Source: Hymenobacter citatus
Lineage (GTDB): Bacteria > Bacteroidota > Bacteroidia > Cytophagales > Hymenobacteraceae
DNA: 64,000 nucleotides
NCBI RefSeq assembly: GCF_014333615.1
Contig: NZ_JACSCY010000003.1
Span: 186,001 to 250,000 of the forward strand
Reading direction: 5' to 3'
This document shows positions 1 to 7,607 of the stretch, piece by piece. Position 1 is the stretch's first letter. The number at the start of each line of letters is the position of its first letter. The notes under the pieces are model-generated. The model saw only the letters and a list, made by a program, of their open reading frames with translations, made no database searches and was not told the DNA's origin. The translations under genes were made by a program, and so were the position numbers.

Positions 1-169
1 TGGCTTTCAGCTCACCGTTGGCCTGTTTCAGCTCCCCTTCGCGGTCTTTGAACAGCTTGAAGCTGTACACAAACAGCACCAGCATCACCACAAACAGCGA
101 CGTCATTAGGTCCACGTAGCTGGGCCAGAAGAAGTCGGAAGATTCGCGGTTTTGCGTAGGTTGATTCAT
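1..169 (-). CDS. MotB/OmpA-like ion-channel partner, 5' part only
   Basis: Only the first 56 codons lie in the window; the gene runs off the left edge. The start is the ATG at 169-167. Residues 15-35 form one membrane helix that begins with the pattern W-P-S-Y-V-D-L-M-T-S-L-F. This matches the MotB/ZorB-type helix, in which the Asp (here D20) carries the proton or sodium ion in the stator channel. The helix is followed by a charged, probably coiled-coil stretch. In the family a periplasmic OmpA-like peptidoglycan-binding domain follows; it would be outside the window and cannot be confirmed. It is the last visible gene of the minus-strand run that also carries the MotA-like channel at 414-1892, its expected partner. 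Confidence 0.72.
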   Translation of the reverse strand, partial: MNQPTQNRESSDFFWPSYVDLMTSLFVVMLVLFVYSFKLFKDREGELKQANGELKA

Positions 170-184
170 AAAAAATAGCCTCTT

Positions 185-388
185 CTAGTCTTGCTCCAGC
201 ACTGGTAGTATAAATAGGAACACAGGCCATAGCATCACAAATCCTATCCAGATGCTAGATGCTATAATACGTATCAGCAACTTTAACCAATTCGTTTCCG
301 CTGGTCTCCTCATAATAAAGATGAATCCTATCACTACTATAGCCGGATATAACATTATCAATCCAATATGGAATGCATCTACTACCAT
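185..388 (-). CDS. small two-helix membrane protein
   Basis: A 67-residue protein, unrecognised. It is almost wholly hydrophobic: helix 1 at about residues 7-26, a short charged loop (RRPAETNW), helix 2 at about residues 35-62, then LEQD. It sits between the MotA-like and MotB-like genes with gaps of 25 and 15 bases, in the same direction, so it is probably translated with them. Its base composition is visibly more AT-rich than its neighbours. A role as an accessory subunit of the stator-like complex is inference from position only. The ORF could be spurious, but the tight spacing and the membrane character argue for a real gene. Confidence 0.5.
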   Translation of the reverse strand: MVVDAFHIGLIMLYPAIVVIGFIFIMRRPAETNWLKLLIRIIASSIWIGFVMLWPVFLFILPVLEQD

Positions 389-413
389 CCTAGACAGAGC
401 ATCACTTTAATAA

Positions 414-1892
414 TTATACCGGCCGCACGCCCCCAAACAGCTTATCCATAAACCGCTGCCAACGGTTTTTGGCTGTGGCCTTCACCAGCACCGTATTCAG
501 CGCCGATAATTCTGTGAGCAGCTTGGCGTCTACCTGGGCGTCTAGCTCGATCTTGCGTAGCAGCTCGCGCTGGGTGGCCGTCACGTCGCGGAAGAGGGCT
601 TCCTGGTTGCTTTTCACGTCGCGCAACGGGTCGAGTTGCTTGAGAATGCGCTCGAAGACGTTGTCCTGGTTGAGGCGGCGGAAATAGTCGCCCCACTTTT
701 CGTAGGCTTGCTGGGCGTCGCGCTCGTGCTGGTTGAGGCGCTGCTGCATGAGGTCGGTGAGGCGCAGGGTAGCCGTATCGAAGTACTGCTCGGTGCGGGC
801 CGCGAGGTTGTCCATTTCCGTTTGGTGGCGCTGGAAAAACGACAGCTGGTGCTGCACAATGTTGCTTTGCTGCCCGATGTACTGCCCCACGTTGTTGATG
901 CCGCGCTCGAAGCCAGTGAGGCGGTCCAGGATACTGCTCACCTGCTGCGCCGTTGCGGCGCCGTCGGCCAGCATCTTGTTCAGTTGCTGCTGGTAGCCCG
1001 TAAATTGCCCAAACAGCTCCGCCGACTCGCGCACCTTGTCGAACACCGCAATATTGGCCTTCGCCATTTCGTCGTAGCCAATCTTATCCAGCGCCTCCAG
1101 GAAGCGGCTTTGCACCTGAATATTATTGGTGAGCTTGTCCATAATGGGCTCAAACAACGTCACCTTACCCACAAAATCCTGATTGAAGGCATCCAGCACA
1201 CCCTTCAGCGTGCTCAGGCTGCTCGACATATCATCGTGCAGAATGGGTAGCAGGCGAGCTTGCAGAAACGTGTAGTATTGGTTCTGGTGCTGATCCAGTA
1301 GTTGCCGGGCGCGGCGCACCACGCCGTTGCCCAGCAGCGTCAGCAGCAACCCCACAAACGAGCCCGTCATGGCGATGAGCACGCCGGTGAGGAAGGGCGT
1401 CAGGGCATTATCGTCGGATACGCCGTTGCGGGCAATACCTACGAGGCCCAGGATGACCCCCAGAAATGTACCGAGCAAGCCCAAGTAAAGCGGAGTGGCT
1501 ACGTTGGCCTGGGTGGCGTTGTCGAGCACCTGGGCCTGGCGGGCGGCAATGTCTTTGAGAATATCGAAGTTGGCCGCCGCTCCCTTGTTGTGGTAAAGGT
1601 AGGCGTTGGTGTCGCGCAGGATATCGGCAAACTCCGGCGAGGCCGTGTCCGCCTTGATCATGTCCACGGGGTAGGCGCCTTCGGGCGCGTCGGCGGCGTA
1701 GTCGGGTAGGTCGCGGCCGTCGGGAAGTAGTAAGCGGCGCTCTAAGCGCAAGGCTTGCCGCTCGGGGTAGAGCTGCCCGAGCCGTAGGGCCTGGGCTTTG
1801 GTTTGCAGAAACGTGCGGATTTGCAAGCCTACAACCACCAGCACCACCGCTATTTCAAGGATAATTTCGAGCATGAAGAAAGGAAGAAGCAA
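414..1892 (-). CDS. MotA/TolQ/ExbB-family channel protein with long cytoplasmic tail
   Basis: This 492-residue protein has a first membrane helix at residues 7-25, then a soluble segment. A paired-helix core follows at 133-153 (TPLYLGLLGTFLGVILGL) and 165-188 (LTGVLIAMTGSFVGLLLTLL). The LGLLGT-x-x-G pattern is the hallmark of the MotA/TolQ/ExbB proton-channel superfamily. Residues from about 190 to 492 form a Gln/Leu/Asp-rich, probably helical tail that is far longer than in MotA or ExbB (about 230-300 residues in total). Long tails of this kind are known in ZorA of the Zorya defence system. Its partner is the MotB-like gene at 1-169. Family membership is clear from the motifs; the biological output is unknown. 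Confidence 0.8.
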   Translation of the reverse strand: MLLPFFMLEIILEIAVVLVVVGLQIRTFLQTKAQALRLGQLYPERQALRLERRLLLPDGRDLPDYAADAPEGAYPVDMIKADTASPEFADILRDTNAYLYHNKGAAANFDILKDIAARQAQVLDNATQANVATPLYLGLLGTFLGVILGLVGIARNGVSDDNALTPFLTGVLIAMTGSFVGLLLTLLGNGVVRRARQLLDQHQNQYYTFLQARLLPILHDDMSSSLSTLKGVLDAFNQDFVGKVTLFEPIMDKLTNNIQVQSRFLEALDKIGYDEMAKANIAVFDKVRESAELFGQFTGYQQQLNKMLADGAATAQQVSSILDRLTGFERGINNVGQYIGQQSNIVQHQLSFFQRHQTEMDNLAARTEQYFDTATLRLTDLMQQRLNQHERDAQQAYEKWGDYFRRLNQDNVFERILKQLDPLRDVKSNQEALFRDVTATQRELLRKIELDAQVDAKLLTELSALNTVLVKATAKNRWQRFMDKLFGGVRPV

Positions 1893-1916
1893 CGAATAGC
1901 TAAAGCTATAAACAAT

Positions 1917-2039
1917 CTGTCATCCTGAGCGCAACGCAGTGGAGCGAAGAACCTTCTCACAGTCAACGAGTCGTTCTTACGACGGTCGTTTCAGCGTGAG
2001 AAGGTTCTTCGCTCCACTGCGTTGCGCTCAGGATGACAG
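1917..2039. repeat. dispersed hairpin repeat, TGTCATCCTGAGC family
   Basis: The arms 1917-1960 and 1996-2039 are 44-base perfect inverted copies around a 35-base loop. The outer end begins CTGTCATCCTGAGC and the inner end reads GAAGAACCTTCTCAC. The same outer core recurs at 7372 and 61111 with a different interior. It lies between two genes of the minus-strand run and could slow or end transcription of the upstream part. Confidence 0.85.
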
Positions 2040-2048
2040 CTCAACTAT

Positions 2049-3641
2049 TTACTCAAAATGCACTACGGCTTTTTGCTCGATATGCCAAGCCCCACCTTGT
2101 TTGCGCAACGTGCCCGGCTCATCGTTGATGATATACGACACCGGTCCGCTGGGCTGCGGGTAGCGGCAAGCGTCGCGCAAGGAGTACTGGGCACTTTGGA
2201 TAGCATAGGCATGTACGCTCGGATCGGGGTTCACCTGGAAGGTAGCCGTATCCGGCTTGTTGGAATCAAGCGTGATTTCGTAGATGCTATCGTGCTGCGC
2301 CTCTTCCTGAAAATCGTACTCGCTGAAAATGCCATTCACCGGCACTTTGGCATACACGTAGCGCACCGAAGCCGGTGCCGCCGCTACCGAGGCATACGAC
2401 TCGGGCGCGGGTAGCTGCACGGGCGGCACCAGGCTGTCGAACTCATCCCGCGGCGAGGCCGACGGCGGACCTGCCGGGATGGGCATTTCCAGGGGCGGCG
2501 CAGCGGGCGGCGCGTAGGCCGAAGGGGCGGCGGCAATATTATCGAATGCCGGGGTAGCAGGCTGCGGTGTTTCGGCGGGCGCTGGCGAAGCTGGAGCAGG
2601 CTGCTCGGTAACAGGCTTAGCGGGAGCAGGTGGTGTAGCCGGGGCAGATGGCGCAGGCTTTTCAGTTGACCCAGGGTTAAAACCTTGGGCTACGGAGCGA
2701 CTGTTTGTAGTTGGCTGGCGCTCAATTGGCGCTGGCGTTTTTTGGGGTGCCGCTACGTAGCCCAGCGCTCCATCTTCAGAATTATCGAAGTCTTGCCCAA
2801 GCTCCTCCGCTACCCGCTGCTGCACTATCTTCTCAATCTCGGCGCGCAACTCCGGCGTGAGGCGCTTAGACGAGAAGGTACCGCCGGGTGCTGTCGACAC
2901 ATTCTGCCCGGCTGATTTTAGCTTTTCCAGCTCGTCACGGTGTCGGTCCATGCGGGTGTTTAGATTGCGCATACTACTACGCAACAACCAAAACAGCACG
3001 AGGCTCAGCAGAGCTAAAATGAACGCAATGGGTGCAAACAAACTGCTCATAACACCTTCTTTATTGCCGGCGGGTGCGGGCGTTGCATAGTTAGGGTTTT
3101 CCTCGGGCCCGGCATCGGCCGGGGCGGCAGCGGTGGCTTCGTCGGTGCTGGTGTCGGGCGTGGCTTCGGCGTTGAGGCTGCTGCTTACGTCGCCGGGCGG
3201 GGTGCCGTTTTCCACGTAGTTAGTCAGCGAAGCGGCCAGCGCATCTACGGCCTGCATCCGGGCAGGACTACCCTTCCGGCTCGGCGAGGCCTTCAGCTTG
3301 TTGATGATTTCCGTCGTCAGCTTTTGCAAGCGCGACTTATCCGAGCCTAGCCCCTTGTACATAGCCCCCCTACCCTCCAGCGGCTGGTAGAGCAGGCTAT
3401 ACACCTTTTGGCTGTCGGCCTTGATGCTGTTTTCCAGCTGCTTCAATGAGCCGCAGTTTACGCCGTTCTTCAGGTTGGGCCGGCCGGTGTCGTTGTACAC
3501 AAACTTCACCGCCGCGCACCAGATCTGCGCCTTCTGCTCGTCGAGGGTAGGCTGACCGAGGGTTTGAGCGTGGGTGAGGGTAGTGGAAAGGAGTAGGCAG
3601 GTGAGGAGGGTAGCGAGTCGTCGGGAGAAAGTCATAGGCAA
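2049..3641 (-). CDS. signal-peptide, single-span membrane protein with Pro/Ala-rich linker
   Basis: A 530-residue protein that I do not recognise. It has a signal peptide (residues 1-25, cut near THA-Q) and a periplasmic helical segment at 30-140 with two Cys (C42, C63) that could pair. A Thr/Ala/Pro-rich stretch leads to a membrane helix at about 202-221. A charged coiled-coil segment (222-285), a long Pro/Ala linker (about 300-415) and a compact C-terminal domain (about 425-530) follow. The topology implies that the first domain lies outside the inner membrane and the C-terminal domain inside. It stands between the actin-like and MotA-like genes, so it may couple a cytoplasmic filament or ATPase to the envelope (inference). 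Confidence 0.7.
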   Translation of the reverse strand: MPMTFSRRLATLLTCLLLSTTLTHAQTLGQPTLDEQKAQIWCAAVKFVYNDTGRPNLKNGVNCGSLKQLENSIKADSQKVYSLLYQPLEGRGAMYKGLGSDKSRLQKLTTEIINKLKASPSRKGSPARMQAVDALAASLTNYVENGTPPGDVSSSLNAEATPDTSTDEATAAAPADAGPEENPNYATPAPAGNKEGVMSSLFAPIAFILALLSLVLFWLLRSSMRNLNTRMDRHRDELEKLKSAGQNVSTAPGGTFSSKRLTPELRAEIEKIVQQRVAEELGQDFDNSEDGALGYVAAPQKTPAPIERQPTTNSRSVAQGFNPGSTEKPAPSAPATPPAPAKPVTEQPAPASPAPAETPQPATPAFDNIAAAPSAYAPPAAPPLEMPIPAGPPSASPRDEFDSLVPPVQLPAPESYASVAAAPASVRYVYAKVPVNGIFSEYDFQEEAQHDSIYEITLDSNKPDTATFQVNPDPSVHAYAIQSAQYSLRDACRYPQPSGPVSYIINDEPGTLRKQGGAWHIEQKAVVHFE

Positions 3642-3668
3642 AAGAATGGAGAGGCTAAAACTGGAGCT

Positions 3669-3704
3669 AAAACTAGCTCTCTTCTTTTGAAGAGAGCTAG
3701 TTTT
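3669..3704. terminator. perfect hairpin between actin-like and linker genes
   Basis: The 16-base perfect arms 3669-3684 and 3689-3704 (AAAACTAGCTCTCTTC) enclose a TTTT loop, with A/T runs at both ends. It could act as an intrinsic terminator or attenuator in either direction. It sits inside the minus-strand run, 7 bases past the stop of the actin-like gene. Confidence 0.55.
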
Positions 3705-3710
3705 CTAACC

Positions 3711-6700
3711 CTACCCCGGGTTCTGCAACTCCCGGCTCAGATTATACAGCGCCTGCTTCAACGGATAGAAGAACAGCGTTTCCGGCAGCGTCTCGTCTTG
3801 GCTAAGCTGGCGATCTAACTGGTGCAGGCCAAGGCTGAGGCTGTCGTCGATTTCGCGCAGGAGCAGGTCTTCTACCCGGTTGCGGTCCACATCGACGCCT
3901 ACCTCGCGCATCAGCGGAGCAACTTCGTCGCCTTCCAACACCAGCTTCAGGAACTTGCGCACGTTGTCGAGCACGTGTTGCTTGAGGTCGACGTCTACCT
4001 GGGGCAGCTTCAGGCGTTGCTCGTCGATGTCAGCGCTTTGCTCAGCGCCGGTGAGCTTCACGGTGCGTACTGCGTCGAAGTCGGCGCGGCTGGAGCTGCT
4101 TTCCTCGAAGAGCACGCCGCCATTGGTAGTGGCTTCCTTGGGGTTATCGGCCAGAATGACGCGGAAGTTCTGCGGCGGTTCCTTGCCGGTTACGCCTTTG
4201 AATACAGCTTTCGTAATCTTCTCAATAGACGTCAGGCTACTGCCACCGGCCAGCAGACGCAGGTAGAGGCTGCCTTTGCCGGAGAAGCAAATGTAGCGCG
4301 GCGTTTTGAGGTTGAGTTGCTGCGTGAGTTGCGCCACGTGGTAGATAATGGCCGTGTAGTGCAAGTAGAACAGCACCCGCAGCTGCCGCCCCTTACCCAA
4401 GCCGAGGCTCTGCGAGAAGCGAAGCTTGTCGTCGTAGGTGAAAAGTAGACTGGTCACGTCGGCCGAGCCGAAATCGGGGTTTTGCAGGGCCGCCCGCAGG
4501 TAGCCTTTATACTCTTGGTTTTCTTCCGAGTCGGGTAGGCTTTCCACGTGCTGCACACCCAGGCGAAGCAGGCCATTTTGCTTGGGCGCGCCCTGCACGC
4601 GGGCGTAGCCATCGCCCCACAAGTCGTCGCCGGCAAAGCGGAATGACGAGCTGAACGCTGGGCGCTGGTCGGCAAACACCAGCAAATCGGTGGTGCCGCC
4701 ACCGATGTCGATGTTCACCACATTCTCGTCGCGGTTGGGTACTACCTGGTTGGTGGCCGTGAGGTAGTAATAGGGCGCCACCGATTCGGAAACGAACTGC
4801 GTGTTGCGCCGACTGTGGAAAACTTGTTGAAAAGCCTCGTCCCATACCTGCTGGAATTGGTTGCGCAGAAACGCATCGAAGCTCAACGGCGCAAACCACA
4901 CCACCCGCGTGTCCTCCAGAATGCCCCCGTGCAGCGCCGCTTTGTGGCGCATCAAAAGCAGAATTTCCTTGAAAAACGCCGCAATGCGCGACACGCCCTG
5001 CGGGTCCAGCTCCGCCGACCACTTTAGGTTCGTTACAAAACGGTTTTGCGGCGGCTGACCGGTTTCGGTGTTGATGCTGAAGCCGATGTTGATGTTGCTC
5101 AGCACTTTGCTCGGCTCGTTGGCGTAAGTATTCGTCTCGCACACCGCCGTCCGAATCGGGAATTCATACACCGATTGCTGCTCCCCAATGATGCTGGGCA
5201 CAAACTCACGGTTCTGAATCAACGGCACGTCGAACAGTTGGCCGGGGCCGCGCATGTAGCGCTGGTAGGCAGAGTAGCCCGTGTCGGGTAGGGGCGCGTT
5301 CAGCAGCTCCACCTGCACGTCCTGCTCGCTGATAGTGAACGGCCGCGGGTGCGCCGACGGTCCATCGGCATAGGCCACGTGGGTGTTGCTGGTGCCAAAA
5401 TCGACGGCAAAGGTGAAGCGGCGGGTGCCGCGCTCCACCTCGCGCCAGCGCGGCACAATGAGGCCACGGGCGGGCTCGCCGTTCAGCACAGCGGGGGGGC
5501 AAGTCAGCTCCGCGAGGTCGAAGTGCGTACCGGTGATTTCATAGTAGGTGCTGCCGGCCGTAGACACGCTTTTCTGCGTCCGCTCGAAGCGAGTAGCGCG
5601 TTTGGAAGCGCCCTGCTCGCTGATGCCCGAGCCGTCCACGAAAAACTTCAGGTCGTAGCGGCGGCTCACCATGGTAGGCGAATTGTCGGCGTCCACCAGC
5701 ATCACCTTGTAAAAGTCGTTGTACTCGGGCTGCGAGCGGTGTTTGTAGAATGGGAACACGCCCAGCCCAATGTTGGCCTTCACAATGCGACCCTTTTCCA
5801 AAATCTCCCTACCCTGCGCATCCTTGGGGTTCTGCGGGTTGGGGTAGTAACTGCGCTCGAAGGTGATGAAGCGCCCCGCTTGCACCGGAATCCGGAGTTG
5901 CACGCGCACGTGGTTCAGGTCGATGGTGAAGGTGAGCAGCTCGGCCAGTTCGTTTTCGGTGAAGTACTCGAAGAACGTCTGCCGCAGCGGCAGCAGGTAC
6001 GGAAACCGCGCCCTACCCTGCGTGTCGGCGCCGTACTGGAACGACACCTTGCCAGTGTGGAAACGTTGGGTATTCAGCTCGTAGGGCAGCTCTACCAAGG
6101 CGTCTTCCAGGAAGTCGCCCACCGTGAGGTAGGGATATTTGAAGCCCTTGCCGGGCAGCACGCGGTTTTCCAGCGCCAGCTCGTCGAGGTAGGGTACCAC
6201 GGTGCGGTCGTCCCAGGGCTGGCCGTTGAGGTAGTTGGCGCCGGGCATGGTCAGGTTGGGCCGCAGCACTAGCGGGCGCGGACCATTGCTCACCGCCGCC
6301 CGCGTGGGCTGAATAAACAAGTCGGAGCTCGTCACGGCCGATTGGTCGGCGCGGCCGGGCAGCGGCACGCTCTTCACCCCGGCCGGGTTGCCCTGAATAT
6401 CAGCCAGCGACGGATATTTAGCGGCGAACTGTTGGGCCGTGTGCTCGCCCTGCATCTGCATCTGGTTGATGCGCCCGCGGTCTAAGGCCGCGTACACCGC
6501 CCCGGCAAACTCGCGACGTTGCAGCTGTGGGTAGGCTAGGAACAGTTCGTACACAAACTCCTGAAACTGCGGCGAGCGGTCGGCCAACAGCACAATGTTG
6601 TGGTCGAAGTAGTGGCCGCGCGCCTGGGCGCGCTCCAGCTCCAGCGGCTGGGTATTGGGTGCGGTGAAGAACAGCGTGAGCGGCGAGGTACCGCCTAGCA

Positions 6701-7181
6701 GCCGCGGCCCGCCCGACAACTCCGGCGATTCATAGAACACCAAGTACATATCCGAGAAGTCGCGGAACCGCTCGTCTTGCAGAAACAACTGCAAGGTTTC
6801 GCCGAGTAGGCGCGTGCCTTCGTCGGCGCGCATGCGCTGCACTTCGGCCGCCGCATTCCAGCGCCGCAACGTGATTTTGCGCCCGGCCTGGGTGTAGAGG
6901 TGGTAGTTATAGAGCAGCTCAAACAGGTCCCAGAAGTGCGTTACCAACTCGTGGTACACCGAGTTAGGATTGCGCTGCCCCTCGCGGGCTACGAAATCAA
7001 ACGCGGCCTCAAACAAGTGCATCCGCGCAAACGGCGTCGGGATAGACACGGCCACGTTACGGGCTTTACTACCCGTCGGGTCCGTCACGGTGTTGATTTC
7101 GGTACTAGTGATGGGCGCGGTTTTCTGCCAGCCTTGGATTTGCTGGGAACCGTTGTTGTGCAGGCGAAGGACTTTGGGCAT
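3711..7181 (-). CDS. actin/Hsp70-fold ATPase with large unique N-terminal region
   Basis: This 1156-residue protein carries an actin/Hsp70-type ATPase module in its second half. Phosphate-1 loop VDFGTSNT is at 593-600, phosphate-2 loop DIGGGTTD at 825-832, the adenosine-site segment CFSGKGS at about 964-970, and a late NPKEATTNGG at 1013-1022 resembles the Hsp70 P-x-E-A-x-x-x-G-A end motif. All key acidic and glycine residues are present, so ATP binding and hydrolysis are expected. Residues 1-590 have no family that I can name. No signal peptide or membrane helix is visible, so it should be cytoplasmic. The layout is reminiscent of the giant SrfB-type Hsp70-like proteins (uncertain). The genes beside it encode a membrane linker and a tubulin-like protein. 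Confidence 0.82.
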   Translation of the reverse strand: MPKVLRLHNNGSQQIQGWQKTAPITSTEINTVTDPTGSKARNVAVSIPTPFARMHLFEAAFDFVAREGQRNPNSVYHELVTHFWDLFELLYNYHLYTQAGRKITLRRWNAAAEVQRMRADEGTRLLGETLQLFLQDERFRDFSDMYLVFYESPELSGGPRLLGGTSPLTLFFTAPNTQPLELERAQARGHYFDHNIVLLADRSPQFQEFVYELFLAYPQLQRREFAGAVYAALDRGRINQMQMQGEHTAQQFAAKYPSLADIQGNPAGVKSVPLPGRADQSAVTSSDLFIQPTRAAVSNGPRPLVLRPNLTMPGANYLNGQPWDDRTVVPYLDELALENRVLPGKGFKYPYLTVGDFLEDALVELPYELNTQRFHTGKVSFQYGADTQGRARFPYLLPLRQTFFEYFTENELAELLTFTIDLNHVRVQLRIPVQAGRFITFERSYYPNPQNPKDAQGREILEKGRIVKANIGLGVFPFYKHRSQPEYNDFYKVMLVDADNSPTMVSRRYDLKFFVDGSGISEQGASKRATRFERTQKSVSTAGSTYYEITGTHFDLAELTCPPAVLNGEPARGLIVPRWREVERGTRRFTFAVDFGTSNTHVAYADGPSAHPRPFTISEQDVQVELLNAPLPDTGYSAYQRYMRGPGQLFDVPLIQNREFVPSIIGEQQSVYEFPIRTAVCETNTYANEPSKVLSNINIGFSINTETGQPPQNRFVTNLKWSAELDPQGVSRIAAFFKEILLLMRHKAALHGGILEDTRVVWFAPLSFDAFLRNQFQQVWDEAFQQVFHSRRNTQFVSESVAPYYYLTATNQVVPNRDENVVNIDIGGGTTDLLVFADQRPAFSSSFRFAGDDLWGDGYARVQGAPKQNGLLRLGVQHVESLPDSEENQEYKGYLRAALQNPDFGSADVTSLLFTYDDKLRFSQSLGLGKGRQLRVLFYLHYTAIIYHVAQLTQQLNLKTPRYICFSGKGSLYLRLLAGGSSLTSIEKITKAVFKGVTGKEPPQNFRVILADNPKEATTNGGVLFEESSSSRADFDAVRTVKLTGAEQSADIDEQRLKLPQVDVDLKQHVLDNVRKFLKLVLEGDEVAPLMREVGVDVDRNRVEDLLLREIDDSLSLGLHQLDRQLSQDETLPETLFFYPLKQALYNLSRELQNPG

Positions 7182-7314
7182 AGTAGGACCCCACCCCCAG
7201 CCCCTTCTTCGCTTGATGCGCGAAATCCTCCGGAGAGGGGGAGCCAGGCGTACGTGGGTTTAGCTAGAATTAACAATTACTAGAAACTACGATTAGTGTC
7301 TAGAAAACTAGAAG

Positions 7315-7366
7315 CTAGTTCCCCTCCTTTGTTAAGGAGGGGCTAGGGGTGGTTGTGGTCGTTGTT
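7315..7366 (+). repeat. short copy of the CCCCTCCTT..AAGGAGGGG repeat
   Basis: CCCCTCCTT (7321-7329) and AAGGAGGGG (7334-7342) form a hairpin, followed by CTAGGGGTGGTTGTGGTCGTTGT. This is a shortened version of the long copies at 7520-7603 and 9070-9153, without their inner variable hairpin. It lies in the 426-base gap 7182-7607, which holds repeats and no gene. Confidence 0.75.
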
Positions 7367-7371
7367 CCCTC

Positions 7372-7505
7372 TGTCATCCTGAGCATTCCGCGCATCAAGC
7401 GGAGACGAAGGACCTTATCAAGTAAGAACGATTGTCGTTCGGTAGTAATCCAGATGTGACAAGGTCCTTCGTCTCCGCTTGATGCGCGGAATGCTCAGGA
7501 TGACA
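7372..7505. repeat. dispersed hairpin repeat, TGTCATCCTGAGC family
   Basis: The arms 7372-7416 and 7461-7505 are 45-base perfect inverted copies. The ends read TGTCATCCTGAGC and CGAAGGACCTT, as in the copies at 1917 and 61111, while the interior (ATTCCGCGCATCAAGCGGAGA) differs. The 44-base loop is unrelated to the other copies. Confidence 0.85.
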
Positions 7506-7519
7506 TGCGAAACAACTAA

Positions 7520-7603
7520 ACAACATCAGCAACGACGCCAACCACCCCAGTTCAGCCTTTCGGCTGAACGTCCCCTCCTTAGCTAAGGAGGGGAGTTTCG
7601 TTC
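7520..7603 (-). repeat. long composite repeat, copy 1 (inverted partner of 9070-9153)
   Basis: Read on the minus strand it starts GAACGAAACTCCCCTCCTTAG and ends with GTTGCTGATGTTGT, the same as the copy at 9070-9153 over 84 bases. The one clear difference is an inner 20-base hairpin, here GTTCAGCC-GAAA-GGCTGAAC. It ends 4 bases before the last base of the tubulin-like gene, so it would lie directly after that gene in the transcript. Confidence 0.85.
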
Positions 7604-7607
7604 TGAC

